33,193 nucleotides of DNA from Myxococcales bacterium. GTDB lineage: Bacteria; Myxococcota_A; UBA9042. Positions 1-7,467 of this stretch are shown here, piece by piece. Each line of letters opens with the position of its first letter. Within the stretch, counting starts at the first letter, position 1. The position numbers and the translations under genes are program-made. Location: positions 1-33,193 of the forward strand of contig CANLIC010000041.1 in assembly GCA_947491025.1 (NCBI GenBank), written 5' to 3'. The notes under the pieces were generated by a model that was not told where the DNA came from, did no database searches, and worked only from the letters and a program-made list of their open reading frames with translations.

Positions 1-120
1 CCCTCACCCCCGCCGCTTCGCGGCACCCCCTCTCCCGCTGAAGCGGGAGAGGGGGGCACTGAATTCATTGTCATGTCGCCCCTCTCCCGCCCGACGGGAG
101 AGGGGGTGAGGGGGTGAGGG
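1..120. repeat. Composite intergenic inverted repeat with nested hairpins
   Basis: The first ten bases (1-10) are the exact reverse complement of 111-120, so the block forms one large imperfect palindrome. It contains three smaller hairpins. One at 12-24 has a 5-bp stem and a TTC loop. One at 26-55 has a perfect 14-bp stem. One at 79-105 has an 11-bp stem and a 5-base loop. The CT-rich/GA-rich arms resemble dispersed intergenic palindromes seen in GC-rich proteobacteria. The left edge may extend beyond the window. It could act as a terminator or RNA-stabilising structure for an upstream gene, but there is no T-run. Confidence 0.7.
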
Positions 121-171
121 TGTCTTTCGCTCCGGACTTTGCGATAGCCGTGCGGCGATCCGGCGGCAGAC

Positions 172-200
172 TTGCGCGCCCGCGGTCACCACCCTAGACT
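172..200 (+). promoter_or_regulatory. Weak candidate sigma70 promoter upstream of the VKOR fusion gene
   Basis: A TTGCGC hexamer at 172-177 (3/6 to consensus) lies 17 bp before TAGACT at 195-200 (4/6). Transcription would start near 207, about 57 bases before the ATG at 264. It is the best match in the gap before the first gene of the five-gene block, but in DNA this GC-rich it may be chance. Confidence 0.3.
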
Positions 201-263
201 TCTGGGCCGTTTTCTACGGGGCGCCGCACTGATGCGATCGCGGCGCCGGGAGGAGCCTCAACC

Positions 264-2846
264 ATGACGTCGCAGACCAGCGCCAGCCAGCCCAATTCCA
301 ATGGCTTGCCGAGTTCGCCCACCCTGCTCTACGCCATGCTGGCCGCCTTGGCCGTCGGTATTGGCGTCGCCGGCTACTTGATTCGCCTCAAGCTCCACCT
401 CGAGACCGGGTTGGCCGACGCGGCCGCCTGTAACTTCGGGGGCAAGGTCAACTGTGATCCCGTGATCACCTCGGAGTACGGCGCCTTGTTCGGCCAGCCG
501 ATCTCCCTGTTCGCGCTGCCCACCTACGGCATGATGGCCTTCCTGGTCTGGCAGGCGCTCGGCGCCGTCAGCAGCACGGACGCAGCGCAGAAGCGCAAAG
601 GTGCGCTCGCCCTCCACGGCGTGGCCGTCCTCGGCGCCCTGACCGTGCTGCACTCGATGTTCCTCGGCTACATCAGCTCCGCCGTGCTCGGCCACTTCTG
701 CCCGTACTGCATGAGCCTGTACGCCGTGAACCTCGTGGTCACCGTCCTCGCCATCGCCGGCGGCCCCAAGACCATCGGCAACGCGATCTCGGGCGCGATC
801 GACGGGATCAAGGCGATGGAGCCGCCGGTCGGCCAGGCCGTCGCCGTCGCGGCCGTGATCGGCCTCGTCGGCTGGATCGCCACCGACCACTTCAAGGGCG
901 TCTGGGAGAAGGACGGCGTCTTGCTGCAGGTCTGCCGCACCGACGCCGCCTGCGCACCGCACGTCGACGCCTGCGCCCGCGATCCGCACTGCGCCTGGGC
1001 CAAGTCGGGCAAGCCCGAGCCCGCCGTCGACCCCACCGCCGTGGCCGTCGCGCCAGCGCCCAACGCCGCGCCGGCCGCGGGCGCAGCAGTCGCCGAGGCC
1101 GCCGCCGCGCCCGTCCCCGCCGGCGCCTGTGGCAACGGCCCTCAATACGAAGTGGCAGCGGCCCGCATTGCGGGCCAAGAGACCAAGGAGGATGGTTGGA
1201 CGGAGGTCCACTACCCGATCGACGAGAACTGTGAGTTCTTCTATGGCAATCCCAAGGCCAAGGTCACCTTCGTCAAGGTCGCCGACTTCCAGTGCCCGTA
1301 CTGCCGCTACCTGGCGATGACCCTCGACCCGATCATGAAGGAGTACAAGGACAAGGTCCGCTTCGTCATGCGCCACTTCCCGATGAACGGGCGCTGCAAC
1401 CCGCGGATGTCGGGCTACGACAAGCACCCGAACGCCTGCGAGGCGAGTTGGGCTGCCCACTGCGCCGGCTTGCAGGGCAAGTTCTGGGAGATGCACGACC
1501 ACCTGTACGCCAACCAGCAGGCGCTCGACGAGTTCAACCTCGACAAGCACGCCCAGACGCTCGGGCTGGACATCGCCAAGTTCCGCATCTGCATGAAGGA
1601 TCCCAAGACCGACGCCCACATCAAGCGCGACATCGACATCGCCTACAAGGGCGCCATCTATGGCACGCCCAAGGCGTACATCAATGGCCGGCTGGTCACG
1701 GGCTCGGGCAGCAAGGCGATCTTCAAGTACCACCTGGATCTCGCGCTCAAAGAAGCCGAGGGCGGTGGCGCGGCGCCTGCGGAGGGCGGCGCGGTGGCGA
1801 TGGCGCCCAAGGGCGACGGCACCCAGATGGTCGAGGGCAAGACCGCCACGGCGACCTTCTACATCGACCCCTTCGAGGCCTCGGTCGGCAAGGACGGCAA
1901 GGCCTACAGCAAGCCAGGCGTCAAGCCGGCGCGCGTGTCCTGGGCCACGGCCAAGGACGCCTGCGAGAAAGCCGGCAAGCGCCTCTGCAGCGAAGAGGAG
2001 TGGGTCTCGGCGTGCAGCGGGACGCCAGCGGTCGACAACAACAACAACGCCCAGTTCGCCGACGACGACGTCGAGGGCCGCATGTACCCGTACGGCGCCT
2101 TCTACATCGCCAACGCCTGCGCCGACCAAGGCGACAAGTACCAGGGCAACCCGGTGGCGACCGGCGGTCTCGAGCAGTGCCGCACGCCGTCTGGCGTGTT
2201 CGACCTCGCCGGCAACATCGCCGAGTGGGTCGGCGCCGCCAAGGAGAACGCGACCCTGCTCGGCGGCCACTCCGCCAGCGGCGAGGGTGCCCGTTGCAAC
2301 GACCGCGCCTTCGATCCCGGCATCGGCCGCCGCAACCAGACCACTGGCTTCCGTTGCTGCGCCGACAAGAACGTGCAGTCCGCTGCGGTCGATCCGTCGG
2401 CGTTGCAGCCGGTCGTGGAGAGCTACAAGGGCTTGCCGGTCCCCGAGTTCGAGGCCCAGGACAGCGAGGGCAAGCCAGTGCGCAGCCGCGACTTCAAGGG
2501 CAAGGTCACGCTGCTCAACTTCTTCGCGAGCTGGTGCGGCCCGTGCAAGAAGGAGTTCCCATACCTCGTCAAGTACGACGCCGAGCTGAGGGCCAAGGGC
2601 CTGCAGATCATCGGCGTCGGCGTCGACAACGAGGCCACCGCCAGCCTCGACTTCGTCAAGCAATACGGCGCCAACTTCCGCGTCATCAGCGACCCGGAGT
2701 CGAGCCTGATGGGCATCATGATGGTGTACTCGATGCCGGCGACGTTCGTGATCGACAAGTCGGGGACCATCGTCTACACCCACACCGGCTTCAAGCCGGA
2801 AGAAGACGAGGCGCCGCTGCGGGCGACCATCGAGAAGCTGCTCTAG
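264..2846 (+). CDS. VKOR-DsbA-SUMF1(FGE-like)-TlpA four-module redox fusion protein
   Basis: An 860-aa inner-membrane protein predicted to make disulfides in the periplasm. The ATG follows a strong GGAGGAG ribosome site at 250-256. Residues 20-206 form a VKOR domain with five membrane segments (about 22-40, 80-99, 116-137, 150-167, 192-206), loop cysteines C56/C64 and the CPYC pair C146/C149. A four-cysteine insert (C224, C230, C237, C243) and an Ala/Pro linker follow. Residues 325-497 are a DsbA-like thioredoxin with CPYC at C344/C347 and a cis-Pro at 469. Residues 525-700 have the SUMF1/FGE fold signatures GKRLCSEEEW and NIAEW. Residues 720-860 are TlpA-like, with WCGPC (C758/C761) and a cis-Pro near 825. 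VKOR-thioredoxin fusions are known to oxidise secreted proteins; the extra FGE-like and TlpA modules are unusual. The FGE part is short and lacks the Cys-x4-Cys catalytic pair (only C678 is present near that site), so it is probably not a true formylglycine-generating enzyme. Confidence 0.93.
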   Translation: MTSQTSASQPNSNGLPSSPTLLYAMLAALAVGIGVAGYLIRLKLHLETGLADAAACNFGGKVNCDPVITSEYGALFGQPISLFALPTYGMMAFLVWQALGAVSSTDAAQKRKGALALHGVAVLGALTVLHSMFLGYISSAVLGHFCPYCMSLYAVNLVVTVLAIAGGPKTIGNAISGAIDGIKAMEPPVGQAVAVAAVIGLVGWIATDHFKGVWEKDGVLLQVCRTDAACAPHVDACARDPHCAWAKSGKPEPAVDPTAVAVAPAPNAAPAAGAAVAEAAAAPVPAGACGNGPQYEVAAARIAGQETKEDGWTEVHYPIDENCEFFYGNPKAKVTFVKVADFQCPYCRYLAMTLDPIMKEYKDKVRFVMRHFPMNGRCNPRMSGYDKHPNACEASWAAHCAGLQGKFWEMHDHLYANQQALDEFNLDKHAQTLGLDIAKFRICMKDPKTDAHIKRDIDIAYKGAIYGTPKAYINGRLVTGSGSKAIFKYHLDLALKEAEGGGAAPAEGGAVAMAPKGDGTQMVEGKTATATFYIDPFEASVGKDGKAYSKPGVKPARVSWATAKDACEKAGKRLCSEEEWVSACSGTPAVDNNNNAQFADDDVEGRMYPYGAFYIANACADQGDKYQGNPVATGGLEQCRTPSGVFDLAGNIAEWVGAAKENATLLGGHSASGEGARCNDRAFDPGIGRRNQTTGFRCCADKNVQSAAVDPSALQPVVESYKGLPVPEFEAQDSEGKPVRSRDFKGKVTLLNFFASWCGPCKKEFPYLVKYDAELRAKGLQIIGVGVDNEATASLDFVKQYGANFRVISDPESSLMGIMMVYSMPATFVIDKSGTIVYTHTGFKPEEDEAPLRATIEKLL

Positions 2847-2851
2847 CGGCG

Positions 2852-3703
2852 ATGCGGTCGGCGTGTCGACGGCGGCACGCCGGGTCTCAATTGCGACGCC
2901 CCGCCGCTGCGCTCGTCGGCCTGCTGTGGCTGCTCGGCTGCGCCCGCGACGCTGCGCCGACCCCAGCGGCATTCGTCGATCTCGGCGGTGGAATCGAGTA
3001 CGCCACGCTGCGGGTGGCCGCCAGCGACGGCGCCGAAGGCAGCGACGTCCACCTGCTGCGCGTCGATCCGGCCCGCGCCGAGCTCATCTTGGTGGTCGAC
3101 AACCACTTGAGCGACGCAGCGGGCTTTCGCAAGGCGGCTGGCGCGGTGGCCGCAATCAACGGCATCTACTTCGACCCCCAGTTCAAGCCGCTGGGCCTGC
3201 TGGTCAGCCAAGGGCAGCGCCTCGGCAAGCTTCGACGTGTCGATCACGGCGTCTTCACGCTCGCTGGGGGCCAGCCGGCACTGCAGCACGCCCGGGCCTA
3301 CGCGCCGCCAGCCAGACTGGAGTTCGCGGTGGAGTGCGGGCCGCGGCTGTTGACCGCGGGCGTTCCCTTGCCGGTCAAGGCGGGCCTGGCCCGGCGCACC
3401 GTCATCGGCAGCGATGGCAACGGCCGGGTGTTGCTCGCCGCCAGCGTCGGCGTGCTCCAACTCCGCGACCTGACCCGCAGCCTGGCACAGACGCCGGCCG
3501 AGGGCGGCGCCGGCGCGTTTCACCTGCTCAACCTCGACGGCGGCAGCTCGACGATGTTTGACTTGCAGGCAGGGCGGTTGCGGGCGACGATCCGGTCGCC
3601 GGTGCGTGTCCCAGTCGGGATCGCTGTTCGCCCACGAAGGGTCGGCGCGGACCCACCGCCGCCGGGCGCGGCCCAGACGCTTCAGGATTCGCCAACGCGT
3701 TGA
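2852..3703 (+). CDS. Phosphodiester glycosidase (NAGPA/DUF2233)-like lipoprotein
   Basis: A 283-aa predicted lipoprotein. The ATG lies 5 bp after the stop of the VKOR fusion gene, so translation is probably coupled. A basic N-terminus and hydrophobic stretch end in the lipobox LLGC, with C30 as the lipidated residue. The body matches the phosphodiester glycosidase family (DUF2233, related to the enzyme that uncovers mannose-6-phosphate). Hallmarks are NGIYF at 103-107, ECGPRLL at 161-167, the RRT-IG stretch around 181-186 and NLDGGSS at 227-233. Bacterial members are thought to act on phosphodiester-linked sugars in envelope or exopolysaccharide, but the substrate is unknown here. The end is clear. 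No better-placed start is visible upstream, because that frame lies inside the fusion gene. Confidence 0.88.
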   Translation: MRSACRRRHAGSQLRRPAAALVGLLWLLGCARDAAPTPAAFVDLGGGIEYATLRVAASDGAEGSDVHLLRVDPARAELILVVDNHLSDAAGFRKAAGAVAAINGIYFDPQFKPLGLLVSQGQRLGKLRRVDHGVFTLAGGQPALQHARAYAPPARLEFAVECGPRLLTAGVPLPVKAGLARRTVIGSDGNGRVLLAASVGVLQLRDLTRSLAQTPAEGGAGAFHLLNLDGGSSTMFDLQAGRLRATIRSPVRVPVGIAVRPRRVGADPPPPGAAQTLQDSPTR

Positions 3704-3708
3704 CTTGC

Positions 3709-3717
3709 TGCTATCCT
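3709..3717 (+). promoter_or_regulatory. Candidate extended -10 promoter element before the PEGA gene
   Basis: TG-C-TATCCT at 3709-3717 has the extended -10 layout. It sits just after the stop of the lipoprotein gene and about 100 bases before the GTG of the PEGA gene. No convincing -35 hexamer is at the right distance. The 115-bp gap here is long enough to hold an internal promoter. Confidence 0.35.
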
Positions 3718-3818
3718 CGCGCGCCCGACCACCGCAGCGCCGTCAGCGCGCGCACAGCGGTGGGGCGGTGGAAAGGGCTCGGCGCCGCGCGGCGGACGGG
3801 CACAGCCAGGAGGAAGGC

Positions 3819-5486
3819 GTGGACTTCTTGGACCATTTCTGCACGCGCCCGGCGGCGACGGCGCGGCCCGGGGCGCTTCGTCGGCTGTGGCGCGCGAGCA
3901 CGGGCGCCGCGCTGGCGTGGGCTATGGCCTCGCTGGTGCTGCCGCCTTCGCTTTCGTGGCAGCTCGGCGTGGCGCACGCCCAGACCGCCGGCAAGCCAGG
4001 CATGGCGCTCATCCCGGTGGCTCGCCGCGACGGCGTCAGCCCGCTGACCGCCGCCCGCGTGGAGGAGTACCTGCGCGCGATGATCGAGGCCGGCGGCATG
4101 GTGAATCTGATCGCCGCTGAGGACGTCGAAACCGGTCGCGCCCGGCGCGCCACGCGCAAGTCCGCTTCGCCGGCGGTGCTCGAGGCCCAGAAAAACCTGG
4201 ACAAGGCCGATGAGGCGCTCATCGCCGGCCGCGACGGCCTGCTTGCGGGTGACGACCTGGAGACCGCGTACGCGCTGCTCAGCGCCGCGATCACGCGCTA
4301 CGAGAAATACTTCGTGGAGTTGAACGACTTCACCAAGTTGGTGGACGCGTACGCCCGCGCTGCCGACGCCGCGCTGCGCCTGAACAAGCAGGCCGAGTCC
4401 AAGGCCAATATCACGAAAGGATTGACGATTCAGCCGACTCTGGTGCTAGACCGCAAGGCGAGCGACGAGCTACGGGTGCTGGTCAAGGAGACACGGGAGC
4501 AGCTGGCGAGCCGCAAGCCCGGCAGCATCCAGGTCTCGGCCAACATCCCGGGTGCCAAGGTCTTTATCGATGGCGTCGCGATCGGCGACGCGCCGTGCGA
4601 GGCCAAGGACCTCTACCCAGGCACCCACTTCGTGCAGGTGCGCAAGGAAGGCGCTGAGACCTTCGGAAAGTCGGTGGCCGTCCGCACCGAGATTCAGAAG
4701 GTGAGCGCCAAGCTCGAGATCGAGGAGGACGAGGGCTCCGAGATCGCGATCGCCGTGCGCTTCGAAGACATCAAGCCGATCGCCGAGAAAGGCAACTACC
4801 ACGAGAAGGTCGCCAGGAACTTCTCGTTTATGTTCACGAAGCAGCTGCGCGCCCGCTACTTGATCTACAGCGTGTTGGCCAAATCGATGCGCGGCGTCGA
4901 GCTGCACATGTTCCTGTTCGATGCCACGGTCCGCAAAGTCGCGGCCCTGGACCCGGTCGAGTTCGCGACCAACCTCTCGAACATGCAGATGAAGATCCTC
5001 GAAGCCGAGGGCCTCGTCCGCGCCGCGATCGGCAGCTTCCCGGAGGCCAAAGAGGTCGTCGCCGAGCCTAGCGTCTATTCGCGAGCACCCGCGGCGTCGG
5101 TGGCGCCGACGCCCGTGCCGCCGGTGGTGACGCCACGACCGACGCCGGATCCCAAGCCCGACCCCGAGCCCGATCCCGGCACAGATCCGCAGCCCGACCC
5201 CAAGCCAGACCCCGAGCCAGACCCCGAGCCCGACCCCGAGACGCGCCCGGCGCCGGTGGTCGATCCGCCCAAGCCCAAGCCCAAGCCCAAGCCCGTGGTG
5301 CCGACGAGGGACCCCTACGCTGACTTGGTGAAAGATGGTGAGGACGAGAGCATCGTCAAGAAGTGGTGGTTCTGGACCGCCCTCGGCGTCGTCGCCGCAG
5401 GTGGCGCGACCGCCGCGGTGCTGTTGCTGAACCAGAAGCCGGCAGCCAACAACAACTTCCGAGTCGATGTGCTGGTCCAGCCTTGA
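3819..5486 (+). CDS. Secreted PEGA-domain protein with Pro-rich stalk and C-terminal membrane segment
   Basis: A 555-aa envelope protein. I chose the GTG at 3819 because AGGAGGA lies at 3808-3814. The frame is open upstream to 3558, but that part overlaps the previous gene and has no ribosome site. A long signal peptide probably ends at AHA (residue 54). Residues 100-230 are rich in Ala, Lys and Glu and probably helical. Residues 236-301 form a PEGA domain, with the core pattern of Pro-Gly-Ala, Val-x-Ile-Asp-Gly and Pro-Gly-x-His. A conserved-looking alpha/beta region follows to about 425. Residues 430-500 are a low-complexity Pro-Asp-Pro-Lys/Glu stalk. A single transmembrane helix lies at about 516-538, followed by a short tail. 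PEGA domains are believed to bind surface layers or polysaccharide. The exact function is not known; the neighbours suggest an accessory role for the giant surface protein. Confidence 0.87.
   Translation: MDFLDHFCTRPAATARPGALRRLWRASTGAALAWAMASLVLPPSLSWQLGVAHAQTAGKPGMALIPVARRDGVSPLTAARVEEYLRAMIEAGGMVNLIAAEDVETGRARRATRKSASPAVLEAQKNLDKADEALIAGRDGLLAGDDLETAYALLSAAITRYEKYFVELNDFTKLVDAYARAADAALRLNKQAESKANITKGLTIQPTLVLDRKASDELRVLVKETREQLASRKPGSIQVSANIPGAKVFIDGVAIGDAPCEAKDLYPGTHFVQVRKEGAETFGKSVAVRTEIQKVSAKLEIEEDEGSEIAIAVRFEDIKPIAEKGNYHEKVARNFSFMFTKQLRARYLIYSVLAKSMRGVELHMFLFDATVRKVAALDPVEFATNLSNMQMKILEAEGLVRAAIGSFPEAKEVVAEPSVYSRAPAASVAPTPVPPVVTPRPTPDPKPDPEPDPGTDPQPDPKPDPEPDPEPDPETRPAPVVDPPKPKPKPKPVVPTRDPYADLVKDGEDESIVKKWWFWTALGVVAAGGATAAVLLLNQKPAANNNFRVDVLVQP
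5135..5300 (+). repeat. Pro-Asp/Pro-Lys low-complexity coding repeat
   Basis: Irregular six-base repeats encode runs of Pro-Asp-Pro-Glu/Lys and then Pro-Lys-Pro-Lys within the PEGA gene. Such rigid stalks commonly hold a domain away from a membrane; here the stalk directly precedes the C-terminal transmembrane helix. Confidence 0.8.
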
Positions 5487-5553
5487 GCTGCGGCCGGGGG
5501 CGCCGACGAGCGCGCCGCCCATCGCCCCACCGACAGAGACGCTGGAGGCAGAG

Positions 5554-7341
5554 ATGAACCGACACCGCCACCCCCCCCGCCCACGCGCCCGATTGGCGCA
5601 GGCGGCCGGCATGGGCCTGTTTGCGCTGGGCGTCCTTGGCGCTGGCTGCAGCCAGACGATCGAGGCGCCGGCCCAGGGGCTCGCCGTCATTGTGCGCGGA
5701 CCGCTGGTCGACAGCCCATTCCAGGACCCGAACGCCGCCTTCTTGGCGCTCATCGGCGAGGGGCCAGGCATTGCCGAGGACAAAGGGCCCTTCACCATCG
5801 AGGCGTTCAACAAGAGCCAGATGCAGCTCCAGATCCCGGAGGTGCCGTACGGTCCGCAGCGCCAGATCTTGGTCGAGGTCTACCCGGCCGACGCCAACGG
5901 CAAGCCGACCTACCCCGCCATCGGTCGCGGCCGCACGCCCCCGCGCGACATCGAGAGCCCGGCCGAGACCTTCGCGGTCCGGGCCTACGTCACGCGCACC
6001 CACGGTTGGGCGACCCCCATCAACGACAACGGCCAAGAGACGCTGATCGACGCGCGCATCGGCGTCGGTGCCGCCATGCTACCCGATGGCAACGTGCTCC
6101 TCGCCGGCGGCGGCAGCTTCAAAGCGGGCGCGACCAAGCCTTTCGACATGCAGTCGTATGGCTCGCTCACCGACACCGTCTTCCGCTACGACGTCGACCG
6201 TCGCGTCCTCGAGGTACTGAGCGCCGCCGGCACCAAGCTGGCCGTGCCGCGCACGCAGATGGCGACGGCGACGGGACCGGACGGCCAGGTCGTCTTCGCT
6301 GGCGGCGTCGTCATGGGCGACCTCGGACCGCAGGCGACGGGAATCGTGGAGTATCTGAACAGCAAGGAGATCGAGGTCAAGCAGTCGAAGGGCGCCGTGC
6401 CGCACCTCAAGTTCGCCCGCAGCGGACACACGATAACGCGGCTCTTCGACACCCAGCAGTACTACCTCATCGCCGGCGGTGTCGGCCCAGACCTCTACCC
6501 GCAGACCACGGTCTCAATCGCCAGCAACACCTGGGAGATCTGGGACCCGGTCAGCGGCCGCATCGCCGAGGGCAGCTTGGCCAAAAGCCGCTGGAACCAC
6601 GCGACGGTCCGTCTGCCCTCCAAGGACGGCGGCTACATCGTGCTCATCGGCGGCGAGAACTACGATGGGCCGATCGCCGACTTCGAGGTCATCCGCTACG
6701 ATAACCGCGGCAACATCGCCTTCCAAGGCAACACCAAGATCACCTGCTACTGCGGCAACGAATCGATCACCGGCGAAGACAGCAACTCCAAGTGCGCAGC
6801 GCTCGCCACCCAGCCCAACTGCAGCACCTACCAGTGGGTTCCGCTGCTGCGTGCCTTCGAGCCAGCGATTGGCCGCACGCTGCCAGGCGCCGTCTTCGTC
6901 TCCACGGGCAACACCCACCACATCTGGGTCGTGGGCGGATTCGCCGACGCAGCCAAGACGCAGCCGCTGTCGCGCGTCGATGTCTTTGATATGAATTCCG
7001 GCGCCTGGCTGCCGAGCGTGCCGGCCCTGGAGGCCCCGCGCGGCGGCCCGGTGGTCGGCGCGACGCTGGCCGGCAAAGAGCGCGGCCGCGTCGTCGTGAC
7101 CGGTGGCCTCGATGCAAACGGCGCGACCGTCGGGCTCGCAGAGGTGCTGCAGTACCAGACCAGCGGCACGGTGTCGGGCGTCCAGCGCGAGAACGCAAAC
7201 GGCACGGCCCCCGGAGGCGGCCGCGTACTCGGCCAGGCCATCGGCCTGCGAACGGGCCACGTCCTGCTGGTCGGCGGCGCGACCGGTGACAGCAAGGGAT
7301 TTGCTGCGACTTCGCCGATGGGGCTGTACAATCCGCGCTGA
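5554..7341 (+). CDS. Kelch/galactose-oxidase-type beta-propeller lipoprotein
   Basis: A 595-aa predicted lipoprotein. The ATG follows GGAGG at 5543-5547 with good spacing. A basic N-terminus and hydrophobic segment end in LGAGC, with C32 as the lipidated residue. Residues 33-150 look like an Ig-like or adhesin-like N-terminal domain. From about residue 165 to the end the protein carries Kelch-type blades, each built on a pattern such as MLPDGNVLLAGG, VVFAGGV, YYLIAGGV, IVLIGGEN, IWVVGGF, VVVTGGL and VLLVGGA. This makes about seven blades, consistent with one propeller. A four-cysteine insert at about residues 398-425 (TCYCG, KCAA, NCST) probably forms two disulfides. Kelch propellers usually bind proteins or sugars; no catalytic residues are evident. 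It follows the PEGA gene by 67 bp and precedes the giant protein gene by 126 bp. Confidence 0.88.
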   Translation: MNRHRHPPRPRARLAQAAGMGLFALGVLGAGCSQTIEAPAQGLAVIVRGPLVDSPFQDPNAAFLALIGEGPGIAEDKGPFTIEAFNKSQMQLQIPEVPYGPQRQILVEVYPADANGKPTYPAIGRGRTPPRDIESPAETFAVRAYVTRTHGWATPINDNGQETLIDARIGVGAAMLPDGNVLLAGGGSFKAGATKPFDMQSYGSLTDTVFRYDVDRRVLEVLSAAGTKLAVPRTQMATATGPDGQVVFAGGVVMGDLGPQATGIVEYLNSKEIEVKQSKGAVPHLKFARSGHTITRLFDTQQYYLIAGGVGPDLYPQTTVSIASNTWEIWDPVSGRIAEGSLAKSRWNHATVRLPSKDGGYIVLIGGENYDGPIADFEVIRYDNRGNIAFQGNTKITCYCGNESITGEDSNSKCAALATQPNCSTYQWVPLLRAFEPAIGRTLPGAVFVSTGNTHHIWVVGGFADAAKTQPLSRVDVFDMNSGAWLPSVPALEAPRGGPVVGATLAGKERGRVVVTGGLDANGATVGLAEVLQYQTSGTVSGVQRENANGTAPGGGRVLGQAIGLRTGHVLLVGGATGDSKGFAATSPMGLYNPR

Positions 7342-7467
7342 GGCGTCAGCCGGCTCCGACGACGGAGCGGGCGCGGCGGTTCAGCGCACCGAGCGCGGGC
7401 TGACTGCGGCGGAGCGGCAGACGTCCTCGCGGGGTTGAGAGTGACGCAGGCTTGGGGAGGGCGACGC

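Noticed and set aside
1771..2360. A true formylglycine-generating enzyme acting on a sulfatase
   Set aside because: The SUMF1 fold is clear, but the catalytic Cys-x4-Cys pair is missing and no sulfatase gene with a CxPxR motif lies in the window.
1292..2851. The upstream extension of the phosphodiester glycosidase frame
   Set aside because: The frame stays open back to 1292, but that part overlaps the real VKOR fusion gene and reads as Arg/Pro/Gln-rich noise. The lipobox begins after the ATG at 2852.
258..2972. A 904-codon open frame on the minus strand opposite the VKOR fusion gene
   Set aside because: It is the complement of a GC-rich gene. The translation is rich in Arg, Ala, Val and Gly with no domain pattern, and it has no ribosome site. 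The same holds for the long minus-strand frame at 19582-22314 opposite the barrel.
7353..7368. A terminator between the Kelch gene and the giant gene
   Set aside because: GCTCCG/CGGAGC forms a 6-bp hairpin with a 4-base loop, but no T-run follows, so it is too weak to call.
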